Positions 26,350 through 35,087 of a stretch of 64,000 nucleotides of DNA are shown here, in pieces (the stretch's first letter is position 1; each line of letters opens with the position of its first letter). Source of the stretch: Kumtagia sp963839725 (GTDB lineage Bacteria; Pseudomonadota; Alphaproteobacteria; Rhizobiales; Rhizobiaceae). The notes under the pieces are model-generated. The model saw nothing but the letters and a program-made list of their open reading frames with translations. It searched no databases and was not told the origin of the DNA. The position numbers and the translations under genes were made by a program. The stretch is from assembly GCA_963839725.1 (NCBI GenBank), contig CAWIWT010000018.1, forward strand, positions 62,001-126,000. Reading direction: 5' to 3'.

Positions 26350-27549
26350 TCACTCTCCCAGCGTCTTCAGAAACGCCGCAAGTGTGGCCTTCTCGCGGTC
26401 GGAAAGCTGCAGCGGCTTTACTTCGGAATGGCCTTGTGACGGCTGCGGAGCGCGGCTGTAGTGGTCGACAACCTCCTCCAGTGTCTTGAACTGGCCGGCA
26501 TGCATGTAGGGCGGACGGGAGGCAGCGCCGCGTAGCGACGGCGTCTTGAATGCTCGGACCAGTTGCGGCCCATCCTTGACCATGTGGCGAAGCTCGCCGC
26601 AGGCGCTTTCGTCTCCATCGCGAAACCGGCCCAGGCAGTTGAAGGGATCCAGCAGCACCTCCGCCACGCCTTCCTGCCGGCCAAGATCAGGTTTGTTGGC
26701 AACAGGCGGCACACCGGTATTGTGGAAGAAATCATCGGTAAAGCGCGGACCATTATGGCAGGTCGAGCACCGGGCCTTGCCGATGAACAGCCGCAATCCG
26801 TAGATCTCATCAGCAGCCAAGGCCGCATCGCCTTGCGGTTCACGGCCAGCAGAAAGCGCATTCGCGAACCTGTCGAAGCGGGTTGGCTTGTGGGTAATTG
26901 TGCGCTCGAACGCCGCAAGCGCCTTGCCGATGTTGGCGAAAACGACATCGACGCCGTCGCGTTGATCCTGAGTCATCGCAGCCCAGGCGGCGCGGTCGGC
27001 CTCGGTGCCGAAGGGTCCGGCCGAGGCAGGAAGCGCGGTCACGTCGGGCAATCGGCCGAATATGCGTTCGTAGCGATCCTTGAACTGGCGCGCCATCAGA
27101 TGAGCGTACGCGGTGCGCGTGCCTGCGTGCTCGTTCAGAGCCTCGAGCGGCACCAGCGCCTGCGCCCATAGGCTGTCGCGGCGACCGTCCCAGAAAAACC
27201 ACGGGCTGAACGCGACATCCGCCAGCGGCATGGTGCGCCGTTTGGTCTCGCCGACCGCCAAGCCAAAGGGCCTGTCATCCTGGAACTGGCGGTCGATCAT
27301 ATGGCAGGTCGAGCACGAGACATTGGCGTCGCGGCTGAGCCGCTGTTCGAAGAACAACGTGGCGCCAAATGCAGCAGGACCTGCCTGATCGGCAAAACGG
27401 TTGGTGGGATCAGGCGGCAACGGCTTCAACGATGACAGGGAAAGCGATGCGATCGCCGCCTTTTCCGCCTCGCTGAAATCCGGTTCGCCGCAACCCGACG
27501 CGAGAGCGAGAAGGGCCAGGGCGGTCAGGCGTGCAGTGAGGCGGGACAT
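26350..27549 (-). CDS. Di-heme cytochrome c peroxidase/MauG-family lipoprotein
   Basis: A 399-residue exported protein with a lipobox (LALASGCGEP) that would anchor it by Cys20. Two c-type heme motifs, CSTCH near residue 80 and CSTCH near 266, define the di-heme peroxidase/MauG family. The block between them (FFWDGRRDSLWAQALVPLE) is typical, and the C-terminal region carries the distal-heme segment KTPSLRGAASRPPYMHAG. It may reduce peroxide or oxidise a partner. Its stop/start spacing of two bases from the YtkA-like gene shows they are one operon. The specific substrate cannot be told. Confidence 0.88.
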   Translation of the reverse strand: MSRLTARLTALALLALASGCGEPDFSEAEKAAIASLSLSSLKPLPPDPTNRFADQAGPAAFGATLFFEQRLSRDANVSCSTCHMIDRQFQDDRPFGLAVGETKRRTMPLADVAFSPWFFWDGRRDSLWAQALVPLEALNEHAGTRTAYAHLMARQFKDRYERIFGRLPDVTALPASAGPFGTEADRAAWAAMTQDQRDGVDVVFANIGKALAAFERTITHKPTRFDRFANALSAGREPQGDAALAADEIYGLRLFIGKARCSTCHNGPRFTDDFFHNTGVPPVANKPDLGRQEGVAEVLLDPFNCLGRFRDGDESACGELRHMVKDGPQLVRAFKTPSLRGAASRPPYMHAGQFKTLEEVVDHYSRAPQPSQGHSEVKPLQLSDREKATLAAFLKTLGE

Positions 27550-27551
27550 GA

Positions 27552-27989
27552 CTACAGGACCACGTTGAACACAGCCTCGTCAGTGCTTTCGGCGGACGTG
27601 ATTTTGAACTTCAAAACCCAGCGGCCGGGCATCGAGAACTTTACGCCTTCGATGCGATAGCGGCCATCGCCCAGATCGGTGGAAACCGTCGGCGCGGTCG
27701 GCAGGCCGTGATTATGCTCGGGCATGCCTCCGTCCACGGTGATCTTGGCACCTCGGACCGGCTTGCCGTCGGGATAGTGCAGTTCGAGCGTCCAGGAGCC
27801 TAGAGGCCCAACCGTGGGTTCACCATCCTCCGGCATGATCGTCGCAACGAACCCCCGCTTCAGCGTGGTTTGCTGGCGTGCCGTGTCGAGTGGCGGCGCA
27901 GCCGGCGCAATCAGGTACACGATCCAAAGACTGGCAAGCGCGAGGAGGACCATCGCGACAAATCCAAGAGCCTTCGGCAGGCGCTGCAT
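27552..27989 (-). CDS. Membrane-anchored YtkA/FixH-like protein
   Basis: A 145-residue protein with an N-terminal membrane anchor (about 8-30, FVAMVLLALASLWIVYLIAP) and an extracytoplasmic beta-sandwich of the YtkA type: GSWTLELHYPDGKPVRGAKI, DGGMPEHNHGLPTAP, and FSMPGRWVLKFKI. The methionine/histidine cluster MPEHNHGLP resembles a copper-binding site seen in related small cupredoxin-like proteins. It is the first gene of the two-gene operon with the di-heme peroxidase, so it may deliver or sense a metal for the peroxidase; that link is inference. Confidence 0.8.
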   Translation of the reverse strand: MQRLPKALGFVAMVLLALASLWIVYLIAPAAPPLDTARQQTTLKRGFVATIMPEDGEPTVGPLGSWTLELHYPDGKPVRGAKITVDGGMPEHNHGLPTAPTVSTDLGDGRYRIEGVKFSMPGRWVLKFKITSAESTDEAVFNVVL

Positions 27990-28112
27990 GACCTCTCCCG
28001 TGCAAACCTAAGGTAATTTATGTCTCCGGCTTAGGAACGGAAAGCACCGCGAACTTGACTTGTGGCCGCGCGGCGCGGATGGCAGAAGATGAATAGAATC
28101 CGGGAGGCGTGA

Positions 28113-29033
28113 ATGGCGCGCGGCATTGCGGCAATCGGCGAATGCATGCTGGAATTGTCGGGCCAGAATGGCGATCAATGGCGGCTTGGCTATGCCGGCG
28201 ACACCTTCAATACCCTGTGGGCGCTGCGCGCTCTGACCGGCGACGAGCGGCAAGCCGACTACGTGTCGGCCTACGGCGATGACCCGTTTTCGGCCGAGCA
28301 GCTCGCCTTCTTCGGTAAGAACGGCATCGGCATCGGCTCCAGCCCGGTAATCCGCGGAGCGCGGCCCGGCCTCTACGCGATCACGCTGACCGGGGCCGAA
28401 CGCTCCTTCACCTACTGGCGCGCGGATGCGGCAGCACGCCAACTGGCAAACGATCCAGCTCTCCTGGCGAAAAGTCTGGAAGACCGGGAACTCATCTATT
28501 TTTCCGGCATCACTCTCGCCATCCTGACGAAGGAAGCTCGCGCCACATTGCTGCAAACGGTCGAAACCGCACGCGAGCACGGCGCGCATGTCGCCTTCGA
28601 CCCGAACTACCGCCCTCGCCTCTGGCGGGATATCGGTACGGCGCGCGTAGCTGTCACCGATGCCCTCGCGGTGGTCGACATCGCGCTACCGACCTTTCCG
28701 GACGAGCAGGCCCTGTTTCGCGATGCAACTCCCGATGAGACCGCAGTACGGATCGAGAAATCAGGCGTGGCAGAAGTCGTAGTGAAGAATGGCGAGGAAG
28801 CCGCGACGATCCTGCACTATGGCGACCGCCAGTCATCGCCAGCCAAACCCGTAACAGCGGTCGACACCAGCGGCGCCGGCGACAGCTTCAATGGCGCCTA
28901 CCTGGCGGCGCGCCTTCTTGGCGATACGCCCGCCGATGCCGCCCGCCGCGCGCACCAGGTCGCTGCGGCTGTCATCCAGGTGCGTGGCGCGCTGGCGCCC
29001 TTCGAGGTGTTGCGGGCGGCGTTTGACGAGTAG
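28113..29033 (+). CDS. kdgK: 2-Dehydro-3-deoxygluconokinase (PfkB family)
   Basis: Phosphorylates KDG to KDPG, feeding the Entner-Doudoroff pathway. The 306-residue PfkB-type sugar kinase starts ...IAAIGECMLELSG and carries the substrate-loop GDTFNTLWALRAL-type segment, the HVAFDPNYRPRLW strand, and the catalytic anion-hole motif VDTSGAGDSFNGAYLA (about residues 250-265). All features match KdgK of rhizobia. It is convergent with galM, six bases apart, so the two are probably transcribed separately though both serve sugar catabolism. Confidence 0.92.
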   Translation: MARGIAAIGECMLELSGQNGDQWRLGYAGDTFNTLWALRALTGDERQADYVSAYGDDPFSAEQLAFFGKNGIGIGSSPVIRGARPGLYAITLTGAERSFTYWRADAAARQLANDPALLAKSLEDRELIYFSGITLAILTKEARATLLQTVETAREHGAHVAFDPNYRPRLWRDIGTARVAVTDALAVVDIALPTFPDEQALFRDATPDETAVRIEKSGVAEVVVKNGEEAATILHYGDRQSSPAKPVTAVDTSGAGDSFNGAYLAARLLGDTPADAARRAHQVAAAVIQVRGALAPFEVLRAAFDE

Positions 29034-29039
29034 CGACGT

Positions 29040-30059
29040 TCAACCCCGCCGGAACCGGAACTCCGTGACCTGCCGATAGGTCTCGCCGGGGCGCAGCACC
29101 GCTTGCGGGAAGGAAGGCTTGTTCGGCGAATCCGGCCAAGTCTGCGCTTCGAGGCAGAAGCCGCCAAATTGCGGGTAGCGGCGTCCGCCGAGGCCCGGCG
29201 CCTGCGAACCGACATGGTGCCCGGCATAGAACTGCAGGCCGGGCTCAGTCGTCCAGACTTCCATTTCAACGCCCGATTTCGCGCCTTGCGCCCATGCCGC
29301 CTGCCGCAACGCACCACGCGAGGGCGCCAGGCAGAAATTCTCGTCGTAGCGAACCGGCATGCTGCTATTTGCCGGAAGGATCCTGCGCGCTCGCCGAAAA
29401 TCATGCATCGATCCGTCAACCGGCCGCACTTCGCCAGTCGGAATGAGCTCGTCGTCCACCGGAAGGTAAGCGTCAGCGGCAATCATCAGCCTGTGCCCGA
29501 GTGTGTCGGTCGCCCCGCCATCGTCCAGGTTGAAATAAGCATGCTGGGCAAAATTGCAGAGCGTCGGCTGGTCGGTGATCGCCGTCAGCTCAACGGAGAG
29601 TACGCCCGGCGCCTTTAGACGATAGCTGCAATGCGCGGCGACATTTCCGGGAAAACCCATCGTGCTGTCCGCGTCGTTAAGCGACAGCGTGACGAAATCA
29701 TCGCCAACAGCGGAAATCATCCAGTTGCGGCGCGCATAGCCACCGACGCCTCCATGCAGTCCGTGTGTCTCGGGCCGCGCCGCGTCGATCCGGTACTCCT
29801 TGCCGTCAATCGAGAAGCGGCCGTCCCGGATGCGATTGGCGTGCCTCCCAACGACCGCGCCGAAATATTTGATCCAGTCGAGGTAATCCTGAAATCGCTC
29901 GAACCCAAGGGTCAGCGGCGCATCATGGCCTTTAAGACGCAAATCCTGGAGGATCGCCCCCCAGGACAAAAAATGCGCCGTCAGGCCGCCGCCGGAAATG
30001 GTGACGCGTCGGACAGGCTCGCCGCCGGGCGATGTGCCGAAAATCTCATCCCGGCCCAT
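29040..30059 (-). CDS. galM: Aldose 1-epimerase (galactose mutarotase)
   Basis: Interconverts alpha and beta anomers of aldoses. The 339-residue protein has the substrate arginine in GRHANRIRDGRF, the first catalytic His in THGLHGG, the second in NFAQHAYFNLDDGG, and the catalytic Glu in GGFCLEAQTWPDSPNK. The ATG at 30059 is chosen because homology starts there (MGRDEIFGTSPGGEPV). It follows gabD on the same strand by 25 bases, so they could share a transcript, but there is no obvious pathway connection. Confidence 0.9.
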   Translation of the reverse strand: MGRDEIFGTSPGGEPVRRVTISGGGLTAHFLSWGAILQDLRLKGHDAPLTLGFERFQDYLDWIKYFGAVVGRHANRIRDGRFSIDGKEYRIDAARPETHGLHGGVGGYARRNWMISAVGDDFVTLSLNDADSTMGFPGNVAAHCSYRLKAPGVLSVELTAITDQPTLCNFAQHAYFNLDDGGATDTLGHRLMIAADAYLPVDDELIPTGEVRPVDGSMHDFRRARRILPANSSMPVRYDENFCLAPSRGALRQAAWAQGAKSGVEMEVWTTEPGLQFYAGHHVGSQAPGLGGRRYPQFGGFCLEAQTWPDSPNKPSFPQAVLRPGETYRQVTEFRFRRG

Positions 30060-30084
30060 TGCGTCCCCTGCCCTTTTTATTGTC

Positions 30085-31542
30085 CTAAACCCCCAAACCG
30101 CCAATGCAGACATACTTGGTGTCGAGATAGTCCTCGATACCCTGGTGTCCGCCCTCGCGGCCAACACCCAATTCCTTGACGCCGCCGAACGGAGCCTCGA
30201 CCGTTGTGATCAGCCCTTCATTCACGCCGACCATGCCATATTTCAGCCCTTCCATGACCCGGAAGGTGCGGCCAAGATCGCCCGTGTAGAAATAGCATGC
30301 AAGGCCGAACTCGGTGTCGTTGGCGAGGCTGACCGCCTCTTCTTCGGTCGTGAATTTGAACACCGGGGCGATCGGGCCGAAGATTTCTTCCTTCATGAAC
30401 ATCATGTCGGGCTTGGCATTGGAGATCACGGTCGGCTCGAAGAACGAACCGCCGAGCGCATGGCGCTTGCCGCCAGCAACCACCTTACCACCCTTGGCCT
30501 TGGCGTCCGCGATGAACTCCTCGACCTTCTCGACCGCCTTTTCGTCGATCAGCGGGCCCTGTTGCACGCCATCTTCCAGACCGGCGCCAACCTTGAGCTT
30601 GCTGCTTGCAGCGGCGAGCCTCTCGACAAACGCATCATAGACGCCCTCCTGCACGAAGAAGCGGTTGGTGCAGACGCAGGTCTGGCCGGAGTTGCGATAT
30701 TTCGCCACCATCGCGCCCTCGACGGCGCGGTCGATTTCGGCGTCGTCGAAGACGATGAACGGCGCATTGCCGCCAAGCTCCATCGACACCTTCTTCACAG
30801 ACTGCGCGGCCTTGGCCATGATCATCTTGCCGACGCCGGTCGAACCGGTGAAGGTGATCTTCTTGACCAGCGGATTGGTGCAGATTTCCTCGCCGATCTC
30901 GCTCGCCGAACCGGTCACGATGTTGACCACGCCCTTCGGGAAGCCGACTTCCTCGCACAGCGCACCCCACGCAAGACCCGAGTAAGGCGTCTGCGAGGCA
31001 GGCTTCACCACGGCGGTGCAACCCGCCGCCAGCGCCGGCGCCAGCTTGCGCGACAGCATCGAGGACGGGAAGTTCCACGGTGTGATCGCCGCGACAACGC
31101 CGGTTGGCTCCTTGGTGACGAGGATGCGCCGGTCGCCCCATGGAGACGGCACGACATCGCCATAGGTGCGGCGGCCCTCTTCCGCGAACCACAGCACGTA
31201 GGCGGCGGAAATCGCAATCTCGCCTTTGGACTCGGTCAGCGATTTGCCCTGCTCGATGGTGAGCAGTTCGGCGAGCGGATGCTGGTTGTCCATAATCGCG
31301 TCATGCAGTTTGCGCAGCAGCTTGTGACGCTCCAGCGCCGACGTCTTCTTCCAGGAAAGGAACGCCGCCTGCGCGGCTTCGATGGCGCGGCGCGTTTCGG
31401 CCTTGCCTGAGTTCGGCACGGTGCCGATCTTGAGGCCATTCGCTGGATTGGTGACGTCGACCGTCTTGCCGGAATCCGCCTGTACCCACTGGCCGCCAAT
31501 CAGATTGGCCTCGCGCATGAAATGGCTGGTTTTCTGGAGCAT
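30085..31542 (-). CDS. gabD: NAD(P)-dependent succinate-semialdehyde dehydrogenase
   Basis: Oxidises succinate semialdehyde to succinate at the end of GABA catabolism. The 485-residue aldehyde dehydrogenase shows the NAD(P) site ITPWNFPSSMLSRK, the Rossmann turn FTGSTGVGKMIM, the catalytic Glu in VSMELGGNAPFIVFDDA and the catalytic Cys in NSGQTCVCTNRFF (Cys-Val-Cys, typical of GabD). It ends GIEDYLDTKYVCIGGL, the GabD signature. Two starts are possible (31542 and 31518). A dyad lies upstream at 31692-31720. No GABA transaminase is next to it. Confidence 0.92.
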   Translation of the reverse strand: MLQKTSHFMREANLIGGQWVQADSGKTVDVTNPANGLKIGTVPNSGKAETRRAIEAAQAAFLSWKKTSALERHKLLRKLHDAIMDNQHPLAELLTIEQGKSLTESKGEIAISAAYVLWFAEEGRRTYGDVVPSPWGDRRILVTKEPTGVVAAITPWNFPSSMLSRKLAPALAAGCTAVVKPASQTPYSGLAWGALCEEVGFPKGVVNIVTGSASEIGEEICTNPLVKKITFTGSTGVGKMIMAKAAQSVKKVSMELGGNAPFIVFDDAEIDRAVEGAMVAKYRNSGQTCVCTNRFFVQEGVYDAFVERLAAASSKLKVGAGLEDGVQQGPLIDEKAVEKVEEFIADAKAKGGKVVAGGKRHALGGSFFEPTVISNAKPDMMFMKEEIFGPIAPVFKFTTEEEAVSLANDTEFGLACYFYTGDLGRTFRVMEGLKYGMVGVNEGLITTVEAPFGGVKELGVGREGGHQGIEDYLDTKYVCIGGLGV

Positions 31543-31691
31543 TTTTTTCTCCCTTTGTCGTTCGTCCCGAACGCTCTGCTTGATACCGGAAGGACGCCGC
31601 AATGGGCGCGCGTGCGCCGGTGATGGCGTCCACATTGGCAGCCGTCTTAGCCCATGCCGAGCGTCGGGATCAATCGCACGGACAGGCGAGA

Positions 31692-31720
31692 ATTGGGCCA
31701 GGGATAATTTGTGGCCCAAT
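31692..31720. promoter_or_regulatory. 9-bp dyad between gabD and an AEC transporter gene
   Basis: ATTGGGCCA (31692-31700) and TGGCCCAAT (31712-31720) form a perfect inverted repeat with an 11-base spacer, 150 bases upstream of gabD and just after the AEC transporter gene. It could be an operator for gabD or a weak transcription stop of the transporter; there is no T-run. Confidence 0.35.
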
Positions 31721-31766
31721 GCGACGTCAGCACCCGCTAATCTACCTGAAACAGCAGGTCCCGTCC

Positions 31767-32717
31767 CTATCCGAACACCGCCTGCGCAATTGTCAGCCAG
31801 AAAGCCGTGGTGACGGCGGCGAGCGCGGTGGCGATCGTCATCTGGTTGGAGGCGAGCGCCTGACCGGTGCCGAACTGCATGGCGATCAGATACGAGTTGA
31901 CGCCGGACGGCAACGCCGCGGCAGCCACCGCGACCTTGGCGGTTAGCGGCGGAAGGCCAATCAGCCACGCGAATGCAAGCGCGGCGGCAGGCATAAGCAT
32001 CAGCTTCAGACCGGATAGCGCCAGCGCCGGCAGCACATTGCCGGAAATGCCGAACTTCTTGAGGCCGAGTCCCATTGCAAACAGCGCCAGTGGCGCGGCG
32101 ATGCTGGCGAGCGCATCGACGAAGCGCATGGCGAGCGACGGCAGTGCCATGCCGGTCAGCCGCCATAGCAGGCCGCACAGGATGCCAAGGATCAGCGGAT
32201 TGGTGAAAACCTTGAAGAGGAAATCGCGGACGATGCGCAGCGGGTGCATCGCTTCGCCATCGCCCCGGCTGAACAGCTGAAACAGGATGATCGAAGCCAT
32301 CAGCATTGTCGGCAGGTGGACCGAAATGAGCAGCGACAACTCCTCGAACCCCTCCTGCCCGAGCACGCCCAGCATGAACGGAATGCCGAGCAGCACCAGG
32401 TTGGAGAAGGCCGACGAGACGCCGCCGACCACGCCCGCCTTGGAATCGCGCCTGAATATCCGTGTCGTCACCAGGTGGCCGGCGGTCCAGGCGACGATGA
32501 CCGCTGCGAAATACACACCCCACAGCCCCCATGGTGCCGATCCATGGAAATCCGCGCCGACCATGGTGCGGAACAGAAGCAGCGGTAGGGCTACGCCAAC
32601 CGCGAATTCTGATAGGGCGTCGCCCGTCTTGACCTTCAGATAGCCCGTCGCCCCGGTAACATAGCCCAGCGCCACGAGACCAAAGATGAACAGAACGGTT
32701 TCGACTAGGGGGGACAT
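31767..32717 (-). CDS. AEC-family (auxin efflux carrier-like) permease
   Basis: A 316-residue membrane protein with about ten hydrophobic helices arranged as two five-helix repeats, beginning MSPLVETVLFIFGLVALGYV and with the family turn LPLLLFRTM and the repeat GLLWRLTGMALP. Members of the auxin efflux carrier family export malonate, malate, auxin-like or other organic acids in bacteria. The substrate cannot be inferred. Its start codon is directly followed upstream by a terminal-inverted-repeat element (32718), so the natural promoter may have been displaced or supplied by the repeat. Confidence 0.88.
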   Translation of the reverse strand: MSPLVETVLFIFGLVALGYVTGATGYLKVKTGDALSEFAVGVALPLLLFRTMVGADFHGSAPWGLWGVYFAAVIVAWTAGHLVTTRIFRRDSKAGVVGGVSSAFSNLVLLGIPFMLGVLGQEGFEELSLLISVHLPTMLMASIILFQLFSRGDGEAMHPLRIVRDFLFKVFTNPLILGILCGLLWRLTGMALPSLAMRFVDALASIAAPLALFAMGLGLKKFGISGNVLPALALSGLKLMLMPAAALAFAWLIGLPPLTAKVAVAAAALPSGVNSYLIAMQFGTGQALASNQMTIATALAAVTTAFWLTIAQAVFG

Positions 32718-32983
32718 AGGGTCAGGACCTGTTAATCTGGTCGAAATGGTGTGAGGCCATCTGTTCGGATACGCGGAGCGAAGGCGCAGGAAGCCTTTCG
32801 GCTTTCAAGTCCTTCGCGACAAAGTAGCCGGGCAGATGGACCACATCCTCCGGACGCCGAAACGGCTGCGACCTGCTGCGTCGAACCGCTCGGCCGGGGA
32901 ATAGACCCCGCCCTTCACGCTTCTCCTTGCATCTCTTTGCCGTTTCAGGCGCCATTTCGATCATATCAACAGGTCCTGACCCT
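32718..32983. repeat. Terminal-inverted-repeat element, copy 1 (266 bp)
   Basis: The ends are AGGGTCAGGACCTGTT (32718-32733) and its exact complement (32968-32983); the similarity continues inward to about 35 bases with mismatches (…GTCGAAATGG…). The interior is related to the elements at 33705-33926 and 38937-39203 (shared GAAGG, GGCCGA and TCGACG blocks). An 80-codon open frame on the minus strand covers almost the whole element and is probably fortuitous. It is non-autonomous, MITE-like, without a transposase. Confidence 0.7.
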
Positions 32984-33126
32984 AATCCGTTGATAGGTTA
33001 GCGCCGCGTGCCACGCAACGCCGACAGCGGTCAGGTTCTGGCCGAAAAATAGCGGTTTGCAACGTTGACTTGTCTTTTGGCCGGCCTTGCCATCCCTATA
33101 TCCGCACTGCGTGGTCGGGAGTTCGG

Positions 33127-33678
33127 ATGTTTCGCGTTCTGTTTGCTTTCATGATTTTATTTGGCGCAACTTCCGCGCACGCGACGGAAGCCGGCTGGGC
33201 GCTGCTGCGAGAAGGCGGGCACATCGTTTTGATGCGGCACGCCATGATCGGTGGTGCAACGGAGTCAGCCAATTTCGAGATCGAAAAATGCACGACTCAG
33301 CGCAACCTGTCGGAGCGCGGCAAGCAGCAGGCACGCAAGATCGGCGCATTGTTTGCCGCACGCGCCGCGCCGGTCGAGCGCGTCCTGTCAAGCCGCTACT
33401 GCCGCTGCCTCGACACCGCGAGGATCGCCTTCGAGGCAGAGCCCGAACCTTTCGAAGCTCTGGATCTGCTGAAATCCGACGAAGCGGAGAAGAAGGCGCA
33501 AGTCGACGCGGTCATGACCGAAATCCGGAATTTTTCTGGGTCGGACAATCTCATCATGGTCACACATGCAGAGAATATCCAGGCGCTGGCGGGTATTTCG
33601 CCACGAGAGGGCGAGGCCGTGATCGTCCGTCCAGACGGCGACGGACTGCACGTTTTGGGCCGGATCATCTTCAATTGA
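33127..33678 (+). CDS. Exported histidine phosphatase family protein
   Basis: A 183-residue protein with a signal peptide (MFRVLFAFMILFGATSAHA) and a phosphoglycerate-mutase-like histidine phosphatase domain: LMRHAMIGG carries the phosphohistidine (RH, normally RHG) and the second catalytic His is in NLIMVTHAENIQAL. The core QRNLSERGKQQARKIG is typical. Three cysteines (KCTTQ, SRYCRC) are unusual for the domain and could form a disulfide in the periplasm. Substrate unknown. The ATG at 33127 is used because the signal peptide begins there. Confidence 0.85.
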   Translation: MFRVLFAFMILFGATSAHATEAGWALLREGGHIVLMRHAMIGGATESANFEIEKCTTQRNLSERGKQQARKIGALFAARAAPVERVLSSRYCRCLDTARIAFEAEPEPFEALDLLKSDEAEKKAQVDAVMTEIRNFSGSDNLIMVTHAENIQALAGISPREGEAVIVRPDGDGLHVLGRIIFN

Positions 33679-33704
33679 TCCTCGGCGAATATCGACCGGC
33701 ACCT

Positions 33705-33926
33705 TAGAGCAAGATGAGGTTAGGTTCGGTCAGTTCTGTTTCACGGACGGCGAGGCGATCCACGCGGAGGGTCGCGAAGGCCGTAGCTGGGCTACTGCCG
33801 AGCGGGCCGACAAAGTGGGCGTCCGTCGCCTGGAAACCAGAAGGGCCGGACTGGTTTGGCCAAATCCTCGCCCTTGGCCCAAACCATCGGCGGCAGAACG
33901 ATCGAACCTAATCTCATCTTACTCTA
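33705..33926. repeat. Terminal-inverted-repeat element, copy 2 (222 bp)
   Basis: The ends TAGAGCAAGATGAGGTTAGG (33705 onward) and the complement of the right end (…CCTAATCTCATCTTACTCTA) match at about 24 of 27 positions. The interior shares long blocks with the complement of the element at 38937-39203, for example the TTCTGTTTC start, AGAAGGGCCGG and CTTGGCCCAAACCA. The two copies thus lie in opposite orientation. There is no coding sequence in it. The remaining bases to the DUF982 gene show nothing else. Confidence 0.7.
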
Positions 33927-34036
33927 GCAATGTTGCGGAAATGGAACCGGCGGCCTGCTCAACGACCTTGTGAAGCTGCATGACTGAAGAAGCAAACGGC
34001 CGCGGAAAGGCCGCCCGTTCGATTCTAAGATTCCAG

Positions 34037-34339
34037 CTAGGCGGCGAAGCCACCGTAGCCGCGCGCCACGGCGCGTGCTGCAATTGCGGTCTCCGCGTCA
34101 TCGCGCAACGCGCCGATCGCTTGCGCGAATGTCACCAGTGTGTCGCGCGCCTGATCCGTCGTGATGTAGCCCCGCACGGCGTTGTCGCATGCGGTTTCGG
34201 CAATACGATAAAGCTTTCCGCGCCGATATTCCGGCCACGCATGAAGAAACACCGCCATGTCCGCCAAAGACGAGATCTGGCAGTCAACGTTTCCTTCGAG
34301 TTTGATAGCCACGGGAACGTGGAACAGCTTATCGTGCAT
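34037..34339 (-). CDS. DUF982 protein
   Basis: A 100-residue soluble protein of the DUF982 family, which is almost confined to Rhizobiales: the sequence carries the AVFLHAWPEYRRGKLY segment and the closing AxxAFxxAI-type helix (TLVTFAQAIGALRDD). Function unknown. Many rhizobial genomes carry several copies, often on plasmids or accessory regions. The 430 bases between its start and acpXL contain no recognisable gene; they must hold the acpXL promoter. Confidence 0.8.
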   Translation of the reverse strand: MHDKLFHVPVAIKLEGNVDCQISSLADMAVFLHAWPEYRRGKLYRIAETACDNAVRGYITTDQARDTLVTFAQAIGALRDDAETAIAARAVARGYGGFAA

Positions 34340-34769
34340 CAGCTTCCCTCCATGCGACGAAAACTCGTCGGTCAGTTGCAGATGCCCCCTGCCTGATCAT
34401 GATCGGCGTGTGTTGCGCTCGCCGCCCCTGATTCGGAACGAAGCTAGCTGGACAGCGATAACATTTCAACGACATTCCGACAGGAAGCGTGATCACGCTT
34501 AGTTGCCCACCGAGCTCGAGGTTTCGGAGGCCCCCGCTGGCAAGGTCGAGCACTGACCGTTCTTTGTGGCCTGCTCAAAGACCTCGCGAGGCCGCGTGAC
34601 ACCTGGCATGGTTGAAACGAGGGAGTAGCGGGAAACCGGCAGCCTTTCCGCATTCCCGGATGCATCGCTGTTGTGCGTACTTTCGGCCTTTTCCTAGCTG
34701 GAAAAACCTACTATGCAGCCCCCAAGCAAGCTTAGGGCGCCTTCCCGCCCGCAATTCGAAGGAATCACC

Positions 34770-35054
34770 GTGTCCACGACATTTGACAAGGTCGCGAACA
34801 TCATCGCCGAAACGAGCGAGATTGACCGCGACAAGATCACTCCGGAAAGCCACACGATCGACGATCTCGGCATCGACAGCCTGGACTTCCTCGACATCGT
34901 CTTTGCGGTCGACAAGGAATTCGGCATCAAGGTGCCGCTCGAAAAGTGGACGCAGGAAGTCAATGACGGTAAGGCCTCCACGGACGAATACTTCGTCATG
35001 AAGAACCTGTGCGGCAAGATCGACGGCCTGGTTGCCGCCAAGGCAGCCGCCTGA
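34770..35054 (+). CDS. acpXL: Acyl carrier protein AcpXL for very-long-chain lipid A fatty acid
   Basis: AcpXL carries the growing 27-hydroxyoctacosanoate chain that is attached to lipid A in rhizobia and Brucella. The 94-residue acidic protein has the phosphopantetheine serine Ser37 in LGIDSLDFLDIVFA and the typical start STTFDKVANIIAETSEID. A GTG start at 34770 is chosen, because GAAGGA lies at the right distance and homology begins there; an ATG at 34713 would add 19 residues. It opens the acpXL-fabF2-fabF1-adh-lpxXL cluster. Confidence 0.93.
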   Translation: MSTTFDKVANIIAETSEIDRDKITPESHTIDDLGIDSLDFLDIVFAVDKEFGIKVPLEKWTQEVNDGKASTDEYFVMKNLCGKIDGLVAAKAAA

Positions 35055-35087
35055 CCCGTTGAGGTCAAACGGCCCCACGATCACCAG

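Noticed and set aside
32722..32964. 80-codon open frame (…EDVVHLPGYFVAKDLK…) inside the repeat element
   Set aside because: It lies wholly within a non-autonomous terminal-repeat element; the related copies do not keep the frame, so it is unlikely to be a gene.
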